Assembly: GCF_029143285.1 (NCBI RefSeq)
Contig: NZ_JAPDSH010000007.1
Coordinates: 1-64,000 of the forward strand
Reading direction: 5' to 3'
DNA length: 64,000 nt
Source: Vagococcus proximus
Lineage (GTDB): Bacteria > Bacillota > Bacilli > Lactobacillales > Vagococcaceae
The notes beneath the pieces are model-generated. The model worked only from the letters and a program-made list of their open reading frames with translations, had not been told where the DNA came from and did no database searches. A program made the position numbers and the translations under genes. This document shows positions 1 to 8,589 of this stretch, piece by piece. Position 1 is the first letter of the stretch, and each line of letters starts with the position of its first letter.

Positions 1-4
1 CGGT

Positions 5-31
5 AAAGACACATTTCGATGTGTCTTTTTT
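5..31 (+). terminator. Rho-independent terminator of an upstream gene
   Basis: A 10-bp perfect stem (AAAGACACAT pairing with ATGTGTCTTT) with a TTCG tetraloop is followed by a T run. It closes a transcription unit that lies before the window. Confidence 0.85.
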
Positions 32-66
32 GTTACTATTAAATTAAAAAGAAACAGGAGAAAATT

Positions 67-1545
67 ATGAGTGAAAATGGATTTAACGAATTAAATATAA
101 GTAGTGAATTAATAAAAGCTTTAGATTATTTAGATTATACAAAGCCAACCCAGGTCCAACAAGAGGTCTTTCCTTTCTTAAAGGCTAAGAAGAATATTGT
201 AGTAAAATCTCAAACAGGTAGTGGTAAAACAGCTTCTTTTGCAATTCCAATGTGTGAGCAAGTAGAATGGGAAGAAAGGTTGCCACAAGTATTAATTTTG
301 ACACCGACTCGTGAATTAGCAATGCAAATTCAAACAGAGGTATTTAATATCTCACGTTTTAAACGCCTAAAGGTGGCTTCTATTTTTGGCAGAAGTCCGT
401 TCCAAAAACAAGAGAAATTATTAAAGCAGCGTACGCATATCGTTGTAGCAACACCAGGTCGTTTACTTGATCATGTTAATCGCGGGACGATTGATTTAAG
501 TAAGATTGAAACAGTCATTATTGATGAAGCGGATGAGATGTTAGCAATGGGATTCATTGAACAAGTTGATAAAGTATTGGCTTCAGTTTCTGAAGATATT
601 AATATAGGTTTATTTTCTGCGACAATGCCAGCTGCTATTCAAAAGTTAGCAGATAAGTATTTACCAGATGCCTCATATATTGAAGTACAGAGTGATGATA
701 AAGTACAGAATAGAATTGACCAATATTATTATAATGTGATGGAAGATGATAAGGTTCAACTTCTTTTAGATGTTTTAGTTGTGGATAATCCAAATACGAG
801 TATTATTTTCTGTAACACTCGTGATGTCGTAGAAGAATTGTCGGAAGGTCTAAGTGCTCTGGGTGCTAAGCCAGTAATGTTACATGGTGGGATGGAGCAG
901 CGTGATAGAAGTAAGGTCATAACAGAATTCAAACAAGGATATCATCGTTTTTTAGTGGCTACAGATGTAGCAGCTAGAGGGTTGGATATTTCGGATGTAT
1001 CATTAGTTGTAAACTTTGATTTTCCAAACACTGTTGAAACTTATACACATCGTATTGGGAGAACAGCACGTCTGGATAAGGAAGGTAAAGCTATTACCTT
1101 TGTTAACCAATATGATGGTAAAAATTTCGATGAAATTGCTGAGTTTAATGAAGGAGCATGGAAGCAAATGGTTGCTCCTAAAGAAAGTTTAGTAGCAGAT
1201 AAAATGTCTTCATTTACTGCAAAACAAGAGCGTCAACCTAAGTTGAAAAAAGTGAAAGAACTTGTGTTTAAAGAAGAGATTATGAAGTTGCATATTAATG
1301 CGGGGAAGAAGACTAAAATGCGCGCAGGGGATGTTGTCGGAGCTATTGCTAATATTGATGGTGTTTCGGCAGATGATATTGGTGTAATTGATTTACTAGA
1401 TGTCTCTACGTTTGTTGAAATATTAAATGGAAAAGGTTCTCTAGTAATGAAGGCTTTAGATGAAAAAGGAATTAAGGGGCGTAAACGTCGTATCTCTAAG
1501 GCGAATGAGTCTGAATATGAACGTGAAATAAAAAAACATATGTAA
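67..1545 (+). CDS. dbpA: DEAD-box ATP-dependent RNA helicase, DbpA/YxiN type
   Basis: This 492-aa protein is a DEAD-box RNA helicase. The Q motif region, Walker A (QTGSGKT), PTRELA, ATPGR, the DEAD box (DEADEML), SAT and HRIGRTAR are all present in order over the first ~370 residues. The last ~75 residues (INAGKKTKMRAGDVVGAI onward) match the DbpA C-terminal RNA-binding domain. In the DbpA/YxiN family that domain binds helix 92 of 23S rRNA and targets the helicase to 50S assembly, so that role is inferred here. An AGGAG site lies 6 bases before the ATG. The gene stands alone between two terminators. A CshA-like general helicase is less likely because CshA lacks this C-terminal domain. Confidence 0.9.
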   Translation: MSENGFNELNISSELIKALDYLDYTKPTQVQQEVFPFLKAKKNIVVKSQTGSGKTASFAIPMCEQVEWEERLPQVLILTPTRELAMQIQTEVFNISRFKRLKVASIFGRSPFQKQEKLLKQRTHIVVATPGRLLDHVNRGTIDLSKIETVIIDEADEMLAMGFIEQVDKVLASVSEDINIGLFSATMPAAIQKLADKYLPDASYIEVQSDDKVQNRIDQYYYNVMEDDKVQLLLDVLVVDNPNTSIIFCNTRDVVEELSEGLSALGAKPVMLHGGMEQRDRSKVITEFKQGYHRFLVATDVAARGLDISDVSLVVNFDFPNTVETYTHRIGRTARLDKEGKAITFVNQYDGKNFDEIAEFNEGAWKQMVAPKESLVADKMSSFTAKQERQPKLKKVKELVFKEEIMKLHINAGKKTKMRAGDVVGAIANIDGVSADDIGVIDLLDVSTFVEILNGKGSLVMKALDEKGIKGRKRRISKANESEYEREIKKHM

Positions 1546-1550
1546 TAAAA

Positions 1551-1594
1551 AAACTTATAACCTATAGCTAAAACTTGGGTTATAAGTTTTTTTT
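1551..1594 (+). terminator. Rho-independent terminator after dbpA
   Basis: A 12-bp stem (AAACTTATAACC pairing with GGTTATAAGTTT) ends in a run of eight or more T, six bases after the helicase stop codon. Confidence 0.85.
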
Positions 1595-1660
1595 ACTTTA
1601 AATAGAGTTTAACCAGGGTATTATGTTAAAATTAAAAAATCAAGAAAAAGGAGTGATAGT

Positions 1661-2347
1661 GTGATTAAGTTAATAGGTATTGCTATTATTTTAATAGGTT
1701 TTCTATTGAAATTTGATACAATTGCTGTCGTATTAATTGCGGGTTTATCAACAGCTTTAGTATCAGGCATATCATTGGTAGAGTTTTTGGAGTTATTGGG
1801 GAAAGCGTTTGTGGATAATCGTCTTGTCACGATGTTTTTATTAACACTCCCTATGATTGGATTATCAGAAAGATTTGGATTAAGACAGCGTGCTGTTTAT
1901 TTGATTAGTAAAATTGAAGGACTGACACCAGGTAAATTTTTAACGTTATATACATTTATTAGAGAAGTTGCCTGTGCGTTATCAATCAGAATACAAGGGC
2001 ACACACAATTTATTCGTCCATTAGTCCAACCAATGGCTGAGGCTGCTGCAGAGACCAAGTATGGCCCTTTAGATGCCAAGGATAAGGATACAATCAAAGC
2101 ATTATCTGCTGCGACAGATAACTACGGGAATTTCTTTGCCCAGAATACGTTTGTAGCCTCTTCAGGAGTGTTATTAATTGTAGGTACGATGGAGTCGTTA
2201 GGATATAAAATGACAGGTGTAGATATCGCGTTGAGAGCTATTCCAGTAGCCTTATTTGCTCTTATTTTTGTAGCGATTATTCATACTTTTTTTGATCGTT
2301 ATTTACAGAAAAAATATGGTACATTGAAAGATAGAGGTAATAAATAA
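1661..2347 (+). CDS. DUF969 family membrane protein
   Basis: This 228-aa hydrophobic protein carries about five to six membrane segments and matches what I recall of the DUF969 family. That family is nearly always encoded directly before a DUF979 protein and a pyrrolidone-carboxylate peptidase, as here. The start is GTG with AAAGGAG 7 bases upstream. An extended -10 (TGTTAAAAT, about 1624-1632) lies just before it. Its stop codon overlaps the next gene's ATG by one base, so translation is probably coupled. DUF969 and DUF979 probably form a two-part transporter. A link to pyroglutamate or pyroglutamyl peptides is inferred only from the conserved neighbour pcp. Confidence 0.85.
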   Translation: MIKLIGIAIILIGFLLKFDTIAVVLIAGLSTALVSGISLVEFLELLGKAFVDNRLVTMFLLTLPMIGLSERFGLRQRAVYLISKIEGLTPGKFLTLYTFIREVACALSIRIQGHTQFIRPLVQPMAEAAAETKYGPLDAKDKDTIKALSAATDNYGNFFAQNTFVASSGVLLIVGTMESLGYKMTGVDIALRAIPVALFALIFVAIIHTFFDRYLQKKYGTLKDRGNK

Positions 2348-3270
2348 TGGAACAATTCGTAAAATATTTTCTAGAGTTCTTTTATGTTGTAATTGGAATG
2401 CTATTAGCCTTAACAGCTTATAAAACATTCACCTCTAAAAATCATCCTGCCAGGTTTGGAACAAGTCTATTTTGGCTTGATTTAGGCATTTTATTTGCGT
2501 GTGGTAAGATATTCCCAGATTGGCTGAATGGCTTGTTAGTTGTATTATTAGGTATTCTTACAGGGTTAAAACAAGTTAAAATTGGTGAATTAATGGCGGT
2601 AGATGAAGAAAAATCACAAGCATCATCAGAAAAAATTGGTAGTAAAATATTTATTCCGTGTATTTCTTTAGCAGTTATTGCCGTTTTAATTACACAATTT
2701 ACCCCACTTGGAGGACAAGTGGGAATTGGATTAGGAGCTGTAGGTTCTTTAATTATTGTTATTTTATTAACGAAAGCAGATGCTAAAACAATTGTTGGAG
2801 ATAGTGATCGTATGATGCAACAAGTTGGGCCTACGGGGATATTGCCTCAACTTTTAGCAGCTTTGGGAATAATCTTCTCGCAAGCTGGAGTTGGTGATGT
2901 CATCGCAACAGGTATTTCTACAGTTATCCCTGAAGGTAATAAATTAGCAGGAGCAATTGCTTATGTGATGGGAATGGTTATTTTCACTATGGTTATGGGT
3001 AATGCGTTTGCAGCGTTTACGGTTATTACTGCAGGTATTGGTATTCCTTTTGTTATTTTACAAGGTGGTGATCCAATCGTTGCGAGTACGTTAGCTATGA
3101 CAGCTGGTTTTTGTGGGACCCTATTGACACCAATGGCTGCTAATTTTAATACATTACCAGTGGCGATTTTAGAAATGAAAGATAACAATGGTGTTATTAA
3201 AGTGCAAGCTCCAATGGCGTTTGCTATGATGATTTTCCATATTGTCTTAATGTATTTCTGGGCATTTTAA
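2347..3270 (+). CDS. DUF979 family membrane protein
   Basis: This 307-aa polytopic membrane protein has about nine hydrophobic segments with glycine-rich, small-residue helices typical of transporters, for example the run around residues 200-270. The ATG overlaps the upstream DUF969 stop (TAATG). By family knowledge DUF979 co-occurs with DUF969 and pcp in Firmicutes. I read the pair as the membrane half of a putative carrier whose substrate is unproven. A 24-base gap with an AAGAGGA ribosome binding site separates it from pcp. Confidence 0.85.
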   Translation: MEQFVKYFLEFFYVVIGMLLALTAYKTFTSKNHPARFGTSLFWLDLGILFACGKIFPDWLNGLLVVLLGILTGLKQVKIGELMAVDEEKSQASSEKIGSKIFIPCISLAVIAVLITQFTPLGGQVGIGLGAVGSLIIVILLTKADAKTIVGDSDRMMQQVGPTGILPQLLAALGIIFSQAGVGDVIATGISTVIPEGNKLAGAIAYVMGMVIFTMVMGNAFAAFTVITAGIGIPFVILQGGDPIVASTLAMTAGFCGTLLTPMAANFNTLPVAILEMKDNNGVIKVQAPMAFAMMIFHIVLMYFWAF

Positions 3271-3294
3271 AAAATAAGAAAAGAGGAATTAGAT

Positions 3295-3942
3295 ATGAAA
3301 CTTTTAGTAACAGGCTTTGATCCATTTGGTGGAGAAAAAATTAATCCAGCATGGGAAGCAGTAAAAGAATTACCTGACACTATTTTAGATAGCGAGGTTA
3401 TTAAATTAGAAATTCCGACTGTCTTTAATAAATCAGCAGAAGTTGTTAAAGAAGCCATAAATAACCACAAACCTGATGTTGTATTGAATATTGGACAAGC
3501 AGGAGGTCGTTTCGGTATTACACCTGAACGTGTAGCGATTAATATGGACGACGCTCGCATACCGGATAATGAGGGGAATCAGCCGATTGATGAAGTCATT
3601 CAAAAAAATGGTGCACCAGCTTACTTTACTCAATTACCAATTAAAGCAATGGTAGAAGGAGTTAAAGCGGCAGGTTATCCTGCAAGTGTTTCTAATACAG
3701 CCGGAACTTTTGTTTGCAACCACATTATGTACCAAGTTCAATATATGATTGCTACTGAGTTTCCAAATGTAAAGGGTGGTTTTATTCATGTGCCATACAT
3801 CCATGAACAGGTTGTAACTAAAGCATCAATGCCTTCTATGAGTATTTCAGATATCTCTAAAGCATTAGAAGCAACTTTAGTGAAAATTGTTGAATTAAAA
3901 GATCAAAATGATTTGAAACTTGTTGGTGGGGCAGAGCACTAA
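3295..3942 (+). CDS. pcp: Pyrrolidone-carboxylate peptidase (pyroglutamyl-peptidase I)
   Basis: This cytoplasmic cysteine peptidase (family C15) removes N-terminal pyroglutamate from peptides. The 215-aa length is standard. The N-terminal signature [16 protein letters not shown] is present. The catalytic triad is visible as Glu79 (ITPERVAIN), Cys141 ([11 protein letters not shown]) and His165 (FIHVPYI). It is the last gene of the DUF969-DUF979-pcp operon and is closed by a bidirectional terminator. The arrangement suggests the operon imports pyroglutamyl peptides or exports or imports 5-oxoproline, with Pcp as the soluble enzyme. Confidence 0.95.
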   Translation: MKLLVTGFDPFGGEKINPAWEAVKELPDTILDSEVIKLEIPTVFNKSAEVVKEAINNHKPDVVLNIGQAGGRFGITPERVAINMDDARIPDNEGNQPIDEVIQKNGAPAYFTQLPIKAMVEGVKAAGYPASVSNTAGTFVCNHIMYQVQYMIATEFPNVKGGFIHVPYIHEQVVTKASMPSMSISDISKALEATLVKIVELKDQNDLKLVGGAEH

Positions 3943-3944
3943 AA

Positions 3945-3985
3945 AAAGAAGTAGACTAATTTAAACTAGTCTACTTCTTTTTTTC
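3945..3985. terminator. Bidirectional terminator between pcp and the XRE regulator
   Basis: A 14-bp stem (AAAGAAGTAGACTA pairing with TAGTCTACTTCTTT) is flanked by A7 on the left and T7 on the right. It can therefore end both convergent transcripts. The stop codon of the reverse-strand regulator lies inside the stem. Confidence 0.85.
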
Positions 3986-4315
3986 ATCTAATTGGCTAAC
4001 TTGATAACCAAAGAAATTTAAAACTTCATTAATTAAATGTTCTTGTTCTTCTGGGGGGCGTTTTTTTAGTTCCAGTTCGATTTTACTCGTTAACTTAGTT
4101 GAAAGTGGGTTGATTGGTTCTTCTGAGTCATTCGAAAAATAAGTGATAGGAACATTGAGGTAAGAGGCTACTTTTTCAACTTTATCAAAAGCAGGCGTTT
4201 GATTTTGCCATTTTCTGATTGTCCCACTCCCAAAACCTAATTCTTTTTCTAACTTAGAAATACTTAGACCCGGATGTTCCTCAAGAAGAAGTTTAATTTT
4301 TGAATAAATAGTCAT
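3971..4315 (-). CDS. XRE-family helix-turn-helix regulator
   Basis: This small DNA-binding protein has an N-terminal Cro/CI-type helix-turn-helix over residues ~2-65, visible as LSISKLEKELGFGSGTIRKWQ followed by VEKVASYLNVPITYF. A charged C-terminal half (~50 aa) shows no recognisable domain. I chose the ATG at 4315 because AAGGA lies 8 bases before it. The in-frame ATG at 4324 overlaps that site and is unlikely. The gene is monocistronic and faces pcp. On its other side, divergently, is the candidate RNA promoter at 4362, so regulation of that promoter or autoregulation are the simplest guesses. The target is unknown. Confidence 0.8.
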   Translation of the reverse strand: MTIYSKIKLLLEEHPGLSISKLEKELGFGSGTIRKWQNQTPAFDKVEKVASYLNVPITYFSNDSEEPINPLSTKLTSKIELELKKRPPEEQEHLINEVLNFFGYQVSQLDEKKK

Positions 4316-4361
4316 AATGTTCATCCTTCGGTTCCTTAAAGGAAAAAAATCCTAACTTGTA

Positions 4362-4390
4362 TTGACAATCGGAAAAAAAGGAATTATACT
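4362..4390 (+). promoter_or_regulatory. Strong sigma-A promoter of the candidate RNA
   Basis: A perfect -35 (TTGACA, 4362-4367), a 17-base spacer and TATACT (4385-4390) give one of the best promoters in the window. It points into a stretch with no ORF, predicting a start near 4396-4397. Confidence 0.75.
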
Positions 4391-4395
4391 CGATT

Positions 4396-4631
4396 TGTAA
4401 GTTGGATGTCCTAATAAGGTTAGTTTTTTACTCATGTCTGTCCGGACGTAGCGAGTAGTGTATAATCTGACGGGATATTATGCTTACATAATATCATAGC
4501 GACCTGCCATTTTCAATTAGACAACTCGTGATTTTGAGCAGGTTGTTTAGGCACTTCCCTGATTACAAGAAAGCTAATTCTCTCACAAGGTCATTAAGCC
4601 AACGTGTCCTTTATAGTTAGCTTTCTTTTTT
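4396..4631 (+). ncRNA. Candidate structured non-coding RNA (~235 nt), family not recognised
   Basis: The region runs from a consensus promoter to a terminator-like stem (AAGAAAGCTAA at 4567-4577 with TTAGCTTTCTT at 4617-4627, then T6) and holds no plausible ORF. Internal pairing is extensive. There is a perfect 9-bp hairpin with a CTTA loop (4474-4495), ACCTGC (4502-4507) with GCAGGT (4538-4543), and a long-range TAATC (4463-4467) with GATTA (4561-4565) next to GGG/CCC. The size and rod-like layout recall 6S RNA, but I cannot confirm it. SRP RNA and RNase P RNA motifs are absent. Together with flanks this accounts for the 458-base gap between the XRE gene and pepV. The last ~150 bases (4632-4782) hold only the pepV leader. 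Confidence 0.5.
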
Positions 4632-4782
4632 ATTAAGAAGATATATGTATGAAAAATGAGGATATTGCCTTACTAATTAGCTAAAATATGTTATCCTTAA
4701 GTTACTTGGATATTAGGAAATACCTAACATTCCAAATAACAATAAGAGTAACTATTAATTGAAATAGAAAGGTGTGTAACAA

Positions 4783-6120
4783 ATGCAAAAATTTATTACA
4801 GAGGAACACAAAGCTGGAGCGATTAGCACATTACAACGTTTAGTTAAAGTACCATCTTATTTACAAGATGCAGTACCAGGTGCGCCATTTGGACAAGATG
4901 TTTTAGATAGTTTAGTTGAAGGATTAAAAATCTTTGAAGAAGAAGGTTTTACAACATTTATCGATCCAGAAGGTTACTATGGTTATGCTGAATTAGGTGA
5001 AGGAGAAAAAACATTTGGTGTTTTATGTCATTTAGACGTTGTTCCTGCTGGAGATTTAACATTATGGAACACACCTGCATTTGAAGCTACTGTCGTTGAC
5101 AATGCTTTAGTAGGTCGTGGTGTACAAGATGATAAAGGTCCTACAATTGCAGCTTTATTTGCGATTAAAGCATTAAGAGACGCAGGCGTGGAATTTGATA
5201 AAAAAATCCGTTTCATTTTTGGAACAGATGAAGAGAATTTATGGCGTTGTATGGCTAAATACCATGAAAAAGAACAAGGTGTTGATATGGGGATTGCACC
5301 AGATTCTGATTTCCCAGTTATTTATGCTGAAAAAGGCTTGCTACAAGTTATCTTAACAGGTGCTGGCGTTAAAGGGTTTGAAATGTCAGGTGGGGCAGCA
5401 CTAAACGTTGTTCCAGATACTTCTATCTACCGTGGTGAAAAAATGGCTGAAGTTGCAGCTGAATTAACAAAATTAGGCTATGACTTTGAAGAAGTAGATG
5501 GCGAATTACACGTTAAAGGTAAAGCAATCCATTCTAAAGATGCTCCTGGTGGAATCAATGCTAATACTCGTTTAGCTGAAGCTATGGCAACAGTTCATGA
5601 CGAAGCTGGTGTTAACTTCTTAGGAAAAGTTGTTAAAGATGACGCTAATGGTGTTAGTGCTATTGGAGAATTCAAAGATGACGCATCTGGCGCGTTAACA
5701 TTTAACTGTGCGACAGTTGAAATGAATGAAAAAGAAACTAAAATCGGTATTGATATCCGTATTCCAGTTACTTTTGAAAAAGAAGAAGTTGAAGCCAAAT
5801 TACAAGAAGTTGCTAAAGAAATTGGTTTTGATTACCATGAACATGATTTCTTAGCATCATTATACGTACCAAAAGATTCAGAGTTAGTCACAACATTATT
5901 AGGTGCTTACCGTGATGTTACTGGCGATATGCGTGAGCCATTAATTTCTGGTGGAGCGACATTTGCTAGAACAATGGATAACTGCGTTGCCTTTGGAGCG
6001 ATGTTTGAAAATACTGTGGATACTATGCACCAAGCTAATGAAACTTGGCAATTAGATGAAATGGAAAAAACAATGGAGATTTATGCGGAAGCAATCTACC
6101 GTTTATGTGCTAAAAAATAA
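4783..6120 (+). CDS. pepV: Dipeptidase PepV (M20 metallopeptidase)
   Basis: This cytoplasmic zinc dipeptidase of the M20A PepV/carnosinase type cleaves a broad range of dipeptides. Metal and catalytic positions are recognisable: His83 and Asp85 (CHLDVVPAG), Asp116 (GVQDDKGP), Glu150-Glu151 (GTDEEN), the Asp in APDSDFP and the late His in DTMHQANETW. At 445 aa it is somewhat shorter than the ~470 aa usual for PepV, with no obvious missing motif. The ATG follows AAAGGTGTG. The gene is monocistronic with its own terminator. Smooth, biased codon use (GAA, GGT, TTA) suggests good expression. Confidence 0.93.
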   Translation: MQKFITEEHKAGAISTLQRLVKVPSYLQDAVPGAPFGQDVLDSLVEGLKIFEEEGFTTFIDPEGYYGYAELGEGEKTFGVLCHLDVVPAGDLTLWNTPAFEATVVDNALVGRGVQDDKGPTIAALFAIKALRDAGVEFDKKIRFIFGTDEENLWRCMAKYHEKEQGVDMGIAPDSDFPVIYAEKGLLQVILTGAGVKGFEMSGGAALNVVPDTSIYRGEKMAEVAAELTKLGYDFEEVDGELHVKGKAIHSKDAPGGINANTRLAEAMATVHDEAGVNFLGKVVKDDANGVSAIGEFKDDASGALTFNCATVEMNEKETKIGIDIRIPVTFEKEEVEAKLQEVAKEIGFDYHEHDFLASLYVPKDSELVTTLLGAYRDVTGDMREPLISGGATFARTMDNCVAFGAMFENTVDTMHQANETWQLDEMEKTMEIYAEAIYRLCAKK

Positions 6121-6128
6121 TTAAATTA

Positions 6129-6161
6129 AAAACTCACTATCTTAAGATAGTGAGTTTTTTT
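6129..6161 (+). terminator. Rho-independent terminator after pepV
   Basis: A 13-bp inverted repeat (AACTCACTATCTT pairing with AAGATAGTGAGTT) is followed by seven T. Confidence 0.85.
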
Positions 6162-6227
6162 GTTTAGTAAAATTTACTATTGGTAATAGTTTTGTAATAT
6201 GATATTATAAAAGCGCATACATATTAA

Positions 6228-6241
6228 TGAAAACGATTTTG
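6228..6241 (+). promoter_or_regulatory. Possible CcpA cre site upstream of the GH2 gene
   Basis: TGAAAACGATTTTG matches the cre consensus (TGNAANCGNTNNCA) at the core and left arm, with mismatches in the last two bases. It lies between likely -10 elements (about 6203-6211) and the GH2 ribosome binding site. That position would give catabolite repression by a roadblock or by blocking initiation. Confidence 0.45.
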
Positions 6242-6267
6242 GATAGACTATTTAAAGGAGTGTTAAG

Positions 6268-8550
6268 ATGTTAGAGACATTGAAAATAAATCAAGAGTGG
6301 TACTTTGATGATAATTATGAAGAAGGTAAAGATTTAGTAAAAATAATGCCGTATGATGTGAAAATCGGGTTACCACATCAAAATGTTGAGATTCCTTATA
6401 ATTATTTTGATGAAAAAATGTATCAAATTATAACGAGTTATAAGAAAGAACTAACTATTCCAAAAGAGTGGAAAAACCGTTCGATTTGGGTGAACTTTGA
6501 AGGTGTAATGTGTGCAGCAAAGGTGTATTTGAATGGTGAATTAGTAGGGGAACACAAAGGTGGCTATACCCCTTTTTCTTTTGAAATCACGCCTTATCTT
6601 TCAAATACAGGTAAAGATAACCTTACTGTGATAGTTGACTCTACTGAACGTGCTGATATTCCTCCATTTGGAGGGACGATTGATTATTTGACCTACGGAG
6701 GGATATATAGAGGTGTAAGTTTAACAAGTTTTGATAAAGCATGTTTAACAGAGACAGTTGTTAAAACTCCGAATTGTTTAGAGGATCAAAAAGACCTTTT
6801 AGTGACATCGACTGTTTCTGAAGTGGTAAAAACGGATCAATTATATGGTTTACGTGTGGGATTGTATAAAGATAATACTTGTTTGGCTGAATGTGAAAAG
6901 GATGTTAACGCTGGAGAGAACACTATTATTCTTGAAGAGTTAAGAGGAATAATGTTATGGGAATTGTCTAACCCTGTTTTGTATGAGGTTAGACTAGAGC
7001 TTAGCTATAATAACCAGCTACTTCATCAAGAGGTTATAAATATTGGCTTTAGAAAAGCTGAATTTAAATCAGAAGGATTTTTTCTTAATGGAGAGAGAAT
7101 TCAATTAATTGGTTTAAATCGTCATGAATCATTCCCATATGTGGGGTATGCCATGCCTGATCGTGTTCAACAAAAAGATGCTGATATTTTAAAAGATGAA
7201 TTAGGAATAAATATGGTTAGAACCTCCCATTACCCACAGTCAAAGGCCTTTTTAGATAGATGTGATGAAATTGGTTTGCTTGTTTTTGAAGAAATCCCAG
7301 GATGGCAGCACACCGGGGACTTAGAATGGCAAGATAGAAGCGTACAAGATGTCAGAGATATGATTGTGAGAGACCGAAATCATCCGTCTATTGTTATTTG
7401 GGGAGTACGCATTAACGAAGCTCAAGACAATCATGATTTTTACACACGGACAAATGAATTAGCTCGTTCATTAGATGATACACGTGCAACAGGTGGTGTG
7501 CGTTATTTAGAGAATAGTGAATTTCTAGAAGATGTTTATACTATGAATGATTTTATTCTTGATGGTGGTTTGCGAAAACGTATGGCAAAAGTGGTATCTA
7601 ATTATGAGACCTATGATAATATCAACGAGGAAGATCTTGAATTAGCTTTACGTGAACCTAGAAAAGTAACAGGATTAGATCATGCCGTTCCTTATTTAGT
7701 AACAGAATACAATGGGCATATGTTTCCAACGAAACGATTTGATCAAGAAGAACGATTGATTGAAGTGGCAATGCGTCATGCAAAAGTTCAAAATGCTGCC
7801 TATAAAGATTCTGGAATTTCAGGAGCGTTAGGCTGGTGTGCTTTTGATTATAATACCCACGCAGATTTTGGATCTGGGGATAAAATTTGCTATCATGGTG
7901 TGATGGATATGTTTAGACTTCCAAAGTATTCAGCTGCTGCTTATCAAAGTCAGAAGGATAGAGATGATGGAATCGTAATGACTCCCATGACGCACTGGGC
8001 ACGTGGTGAAAGAAGTATGGGTGGCGTGACTCCATTAGTTATTTTTACTAACTGCGATGAAGTTCGTTTTTATACAGGAGAAACCTGCGCGGGAACGTTT
8101 AAACCTGATTATGAAAATTTTGGTGCGCTTCCTCATCCGCCAATTGTTATTAATGAGTTCACTGGTAATTGGGGTGAGTATTGGTACGATGCTTATTTTG
8201 AAGGACTTGTAGACGGTGAAGTGGTCATAACAAGTCGTTATTCAGCTAGTCCAGTACCAACTGAATTGGATGTGAAGGTTGATGATATTCTTTTAGCTAG
8301 TGGAGATTGGGATGCGACAAGAGTTGTAGTGAGGGCGTTAGACCAGACTTCTCAAGTGCTACCATTCTTTATGGATCCAATTAATATAGCCGTAGAAGGT
8401 GTAGGGGGAATTATTGGACCTAATAACCTTAGTTTAATAGGTGGTGAGATTGCCTTTTGGATTAAGACTTTTGGTAATCCGGGTGAAATTAAGATTACTG
8501 TAAATTCAGCACTATTGGGATCACAGTCACATACTATAACAGTTGGATAA
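6268..8550 (+). CDS. Glycoside hydrolase family 2 protein (beta-galactosidase/beta-glucuronidase-like)
   Basis: This 760-aa enzyme has the GH2 layout: an N-terminal jelly-roll sugar-binding domain (~1-160, with YGGIYRGV), an Ig-like domain (~165-265), a TIM barrel (~270-560) and C-terminal beta domains. The likely acid/base is Glu384 (IVIWGVRINEAQD) and the likely nucleophile is Glu480 (YLVTEYNGHM). There is no signal peptide, so it is cytoplasmic and would act on imported oligosaccharides. It is monocistronic, with no sugar transporter or kinase nearby. Sugar specificity (galactoside, glucuronide or other) cannot be read with confidence. Confidence 0.85.
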   Translation: MLETLKINQEWYFDDNYEEGKDLVKIMPYDVKIGLPHQNVEIPYNYFDEKMYQIITSYKKELTIPKEWKNRSIWVNFEGVMCAAKVYLNGELVGEHKGGYTPFSFEITPYLSNTGKDNLTVIVDSTERADIPPFGGTIDYLTYGGIYRGVSLTSFDKACLTETVVKTPNCLEDQKDLLVTSTVSEVVKTDQLYGLRVGLYKDNTCLAECEKDVNAGENTIILEELRGIMLWELSNPVLYEVRLELSYNNQLLHQEVINIGFRKAEFKSEGFFLNGERIQLIGLNRHESFPYVGYAMPDRVQQKDADILKDELGINMVRTSHYPQSKAFLDRCDEIGLLVFEEIPGWQHTGDLEWQDRSVQDVRDMIVRDRNHPSIVIWGVRINEAQDNHDFYTRTNELARSLDDTRATGGVRYLENSEFLEDVYTMNDFILDGGLRKRMAKVVSNYETYDNINEEDLELALREPRKVTGLDHAVPYLVTEYNGHMFPTKRFDQEERLIEVAMRHAKVQNAAYKDSGISGALGWCAFDYNTHADFGSGDKICYHGVMDMFRLPKYSAAAYQSQKDRDDGIVMTPMTHWARGERSMGGVTPLVIFTNCDEVRFYTGETCAGTFKPDYENFGALPHPPIVINEFTGNWGEYWYDAYFEGLVDGEVVITSRYSASPVPTELDVKVDDILLASGDWDATRVVVRALDQTSQVLPFFMDPINIAVEGVGGIIGPNNLSLIGGEIAFWIKTFGNPGEIKITVNSALLGSQSHTITVG

Positions 8551-8588
8551 AAAAACGTACTAGTCTACTTTGAGGCTAGTACGTTTTT
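8551..8588. terminator. Bidirectional terminator between GH2 and the orphan pair
   Basis: An AAAAACGTACTAG stem pairs with CTAGTACGTTTTT. A-rich and T-rich flanks allow use from both sides. Confidence 0.8.
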
Positions 8589-8589
8589 G

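Noticed and set aside
4396-4631. Firm identification of the candidate RNA as 6S RNA
   Set aside because: Size and rod-like pairing fit, but I cannot show the central bubble or the closing stem convincingly by eye, so the family is left open.
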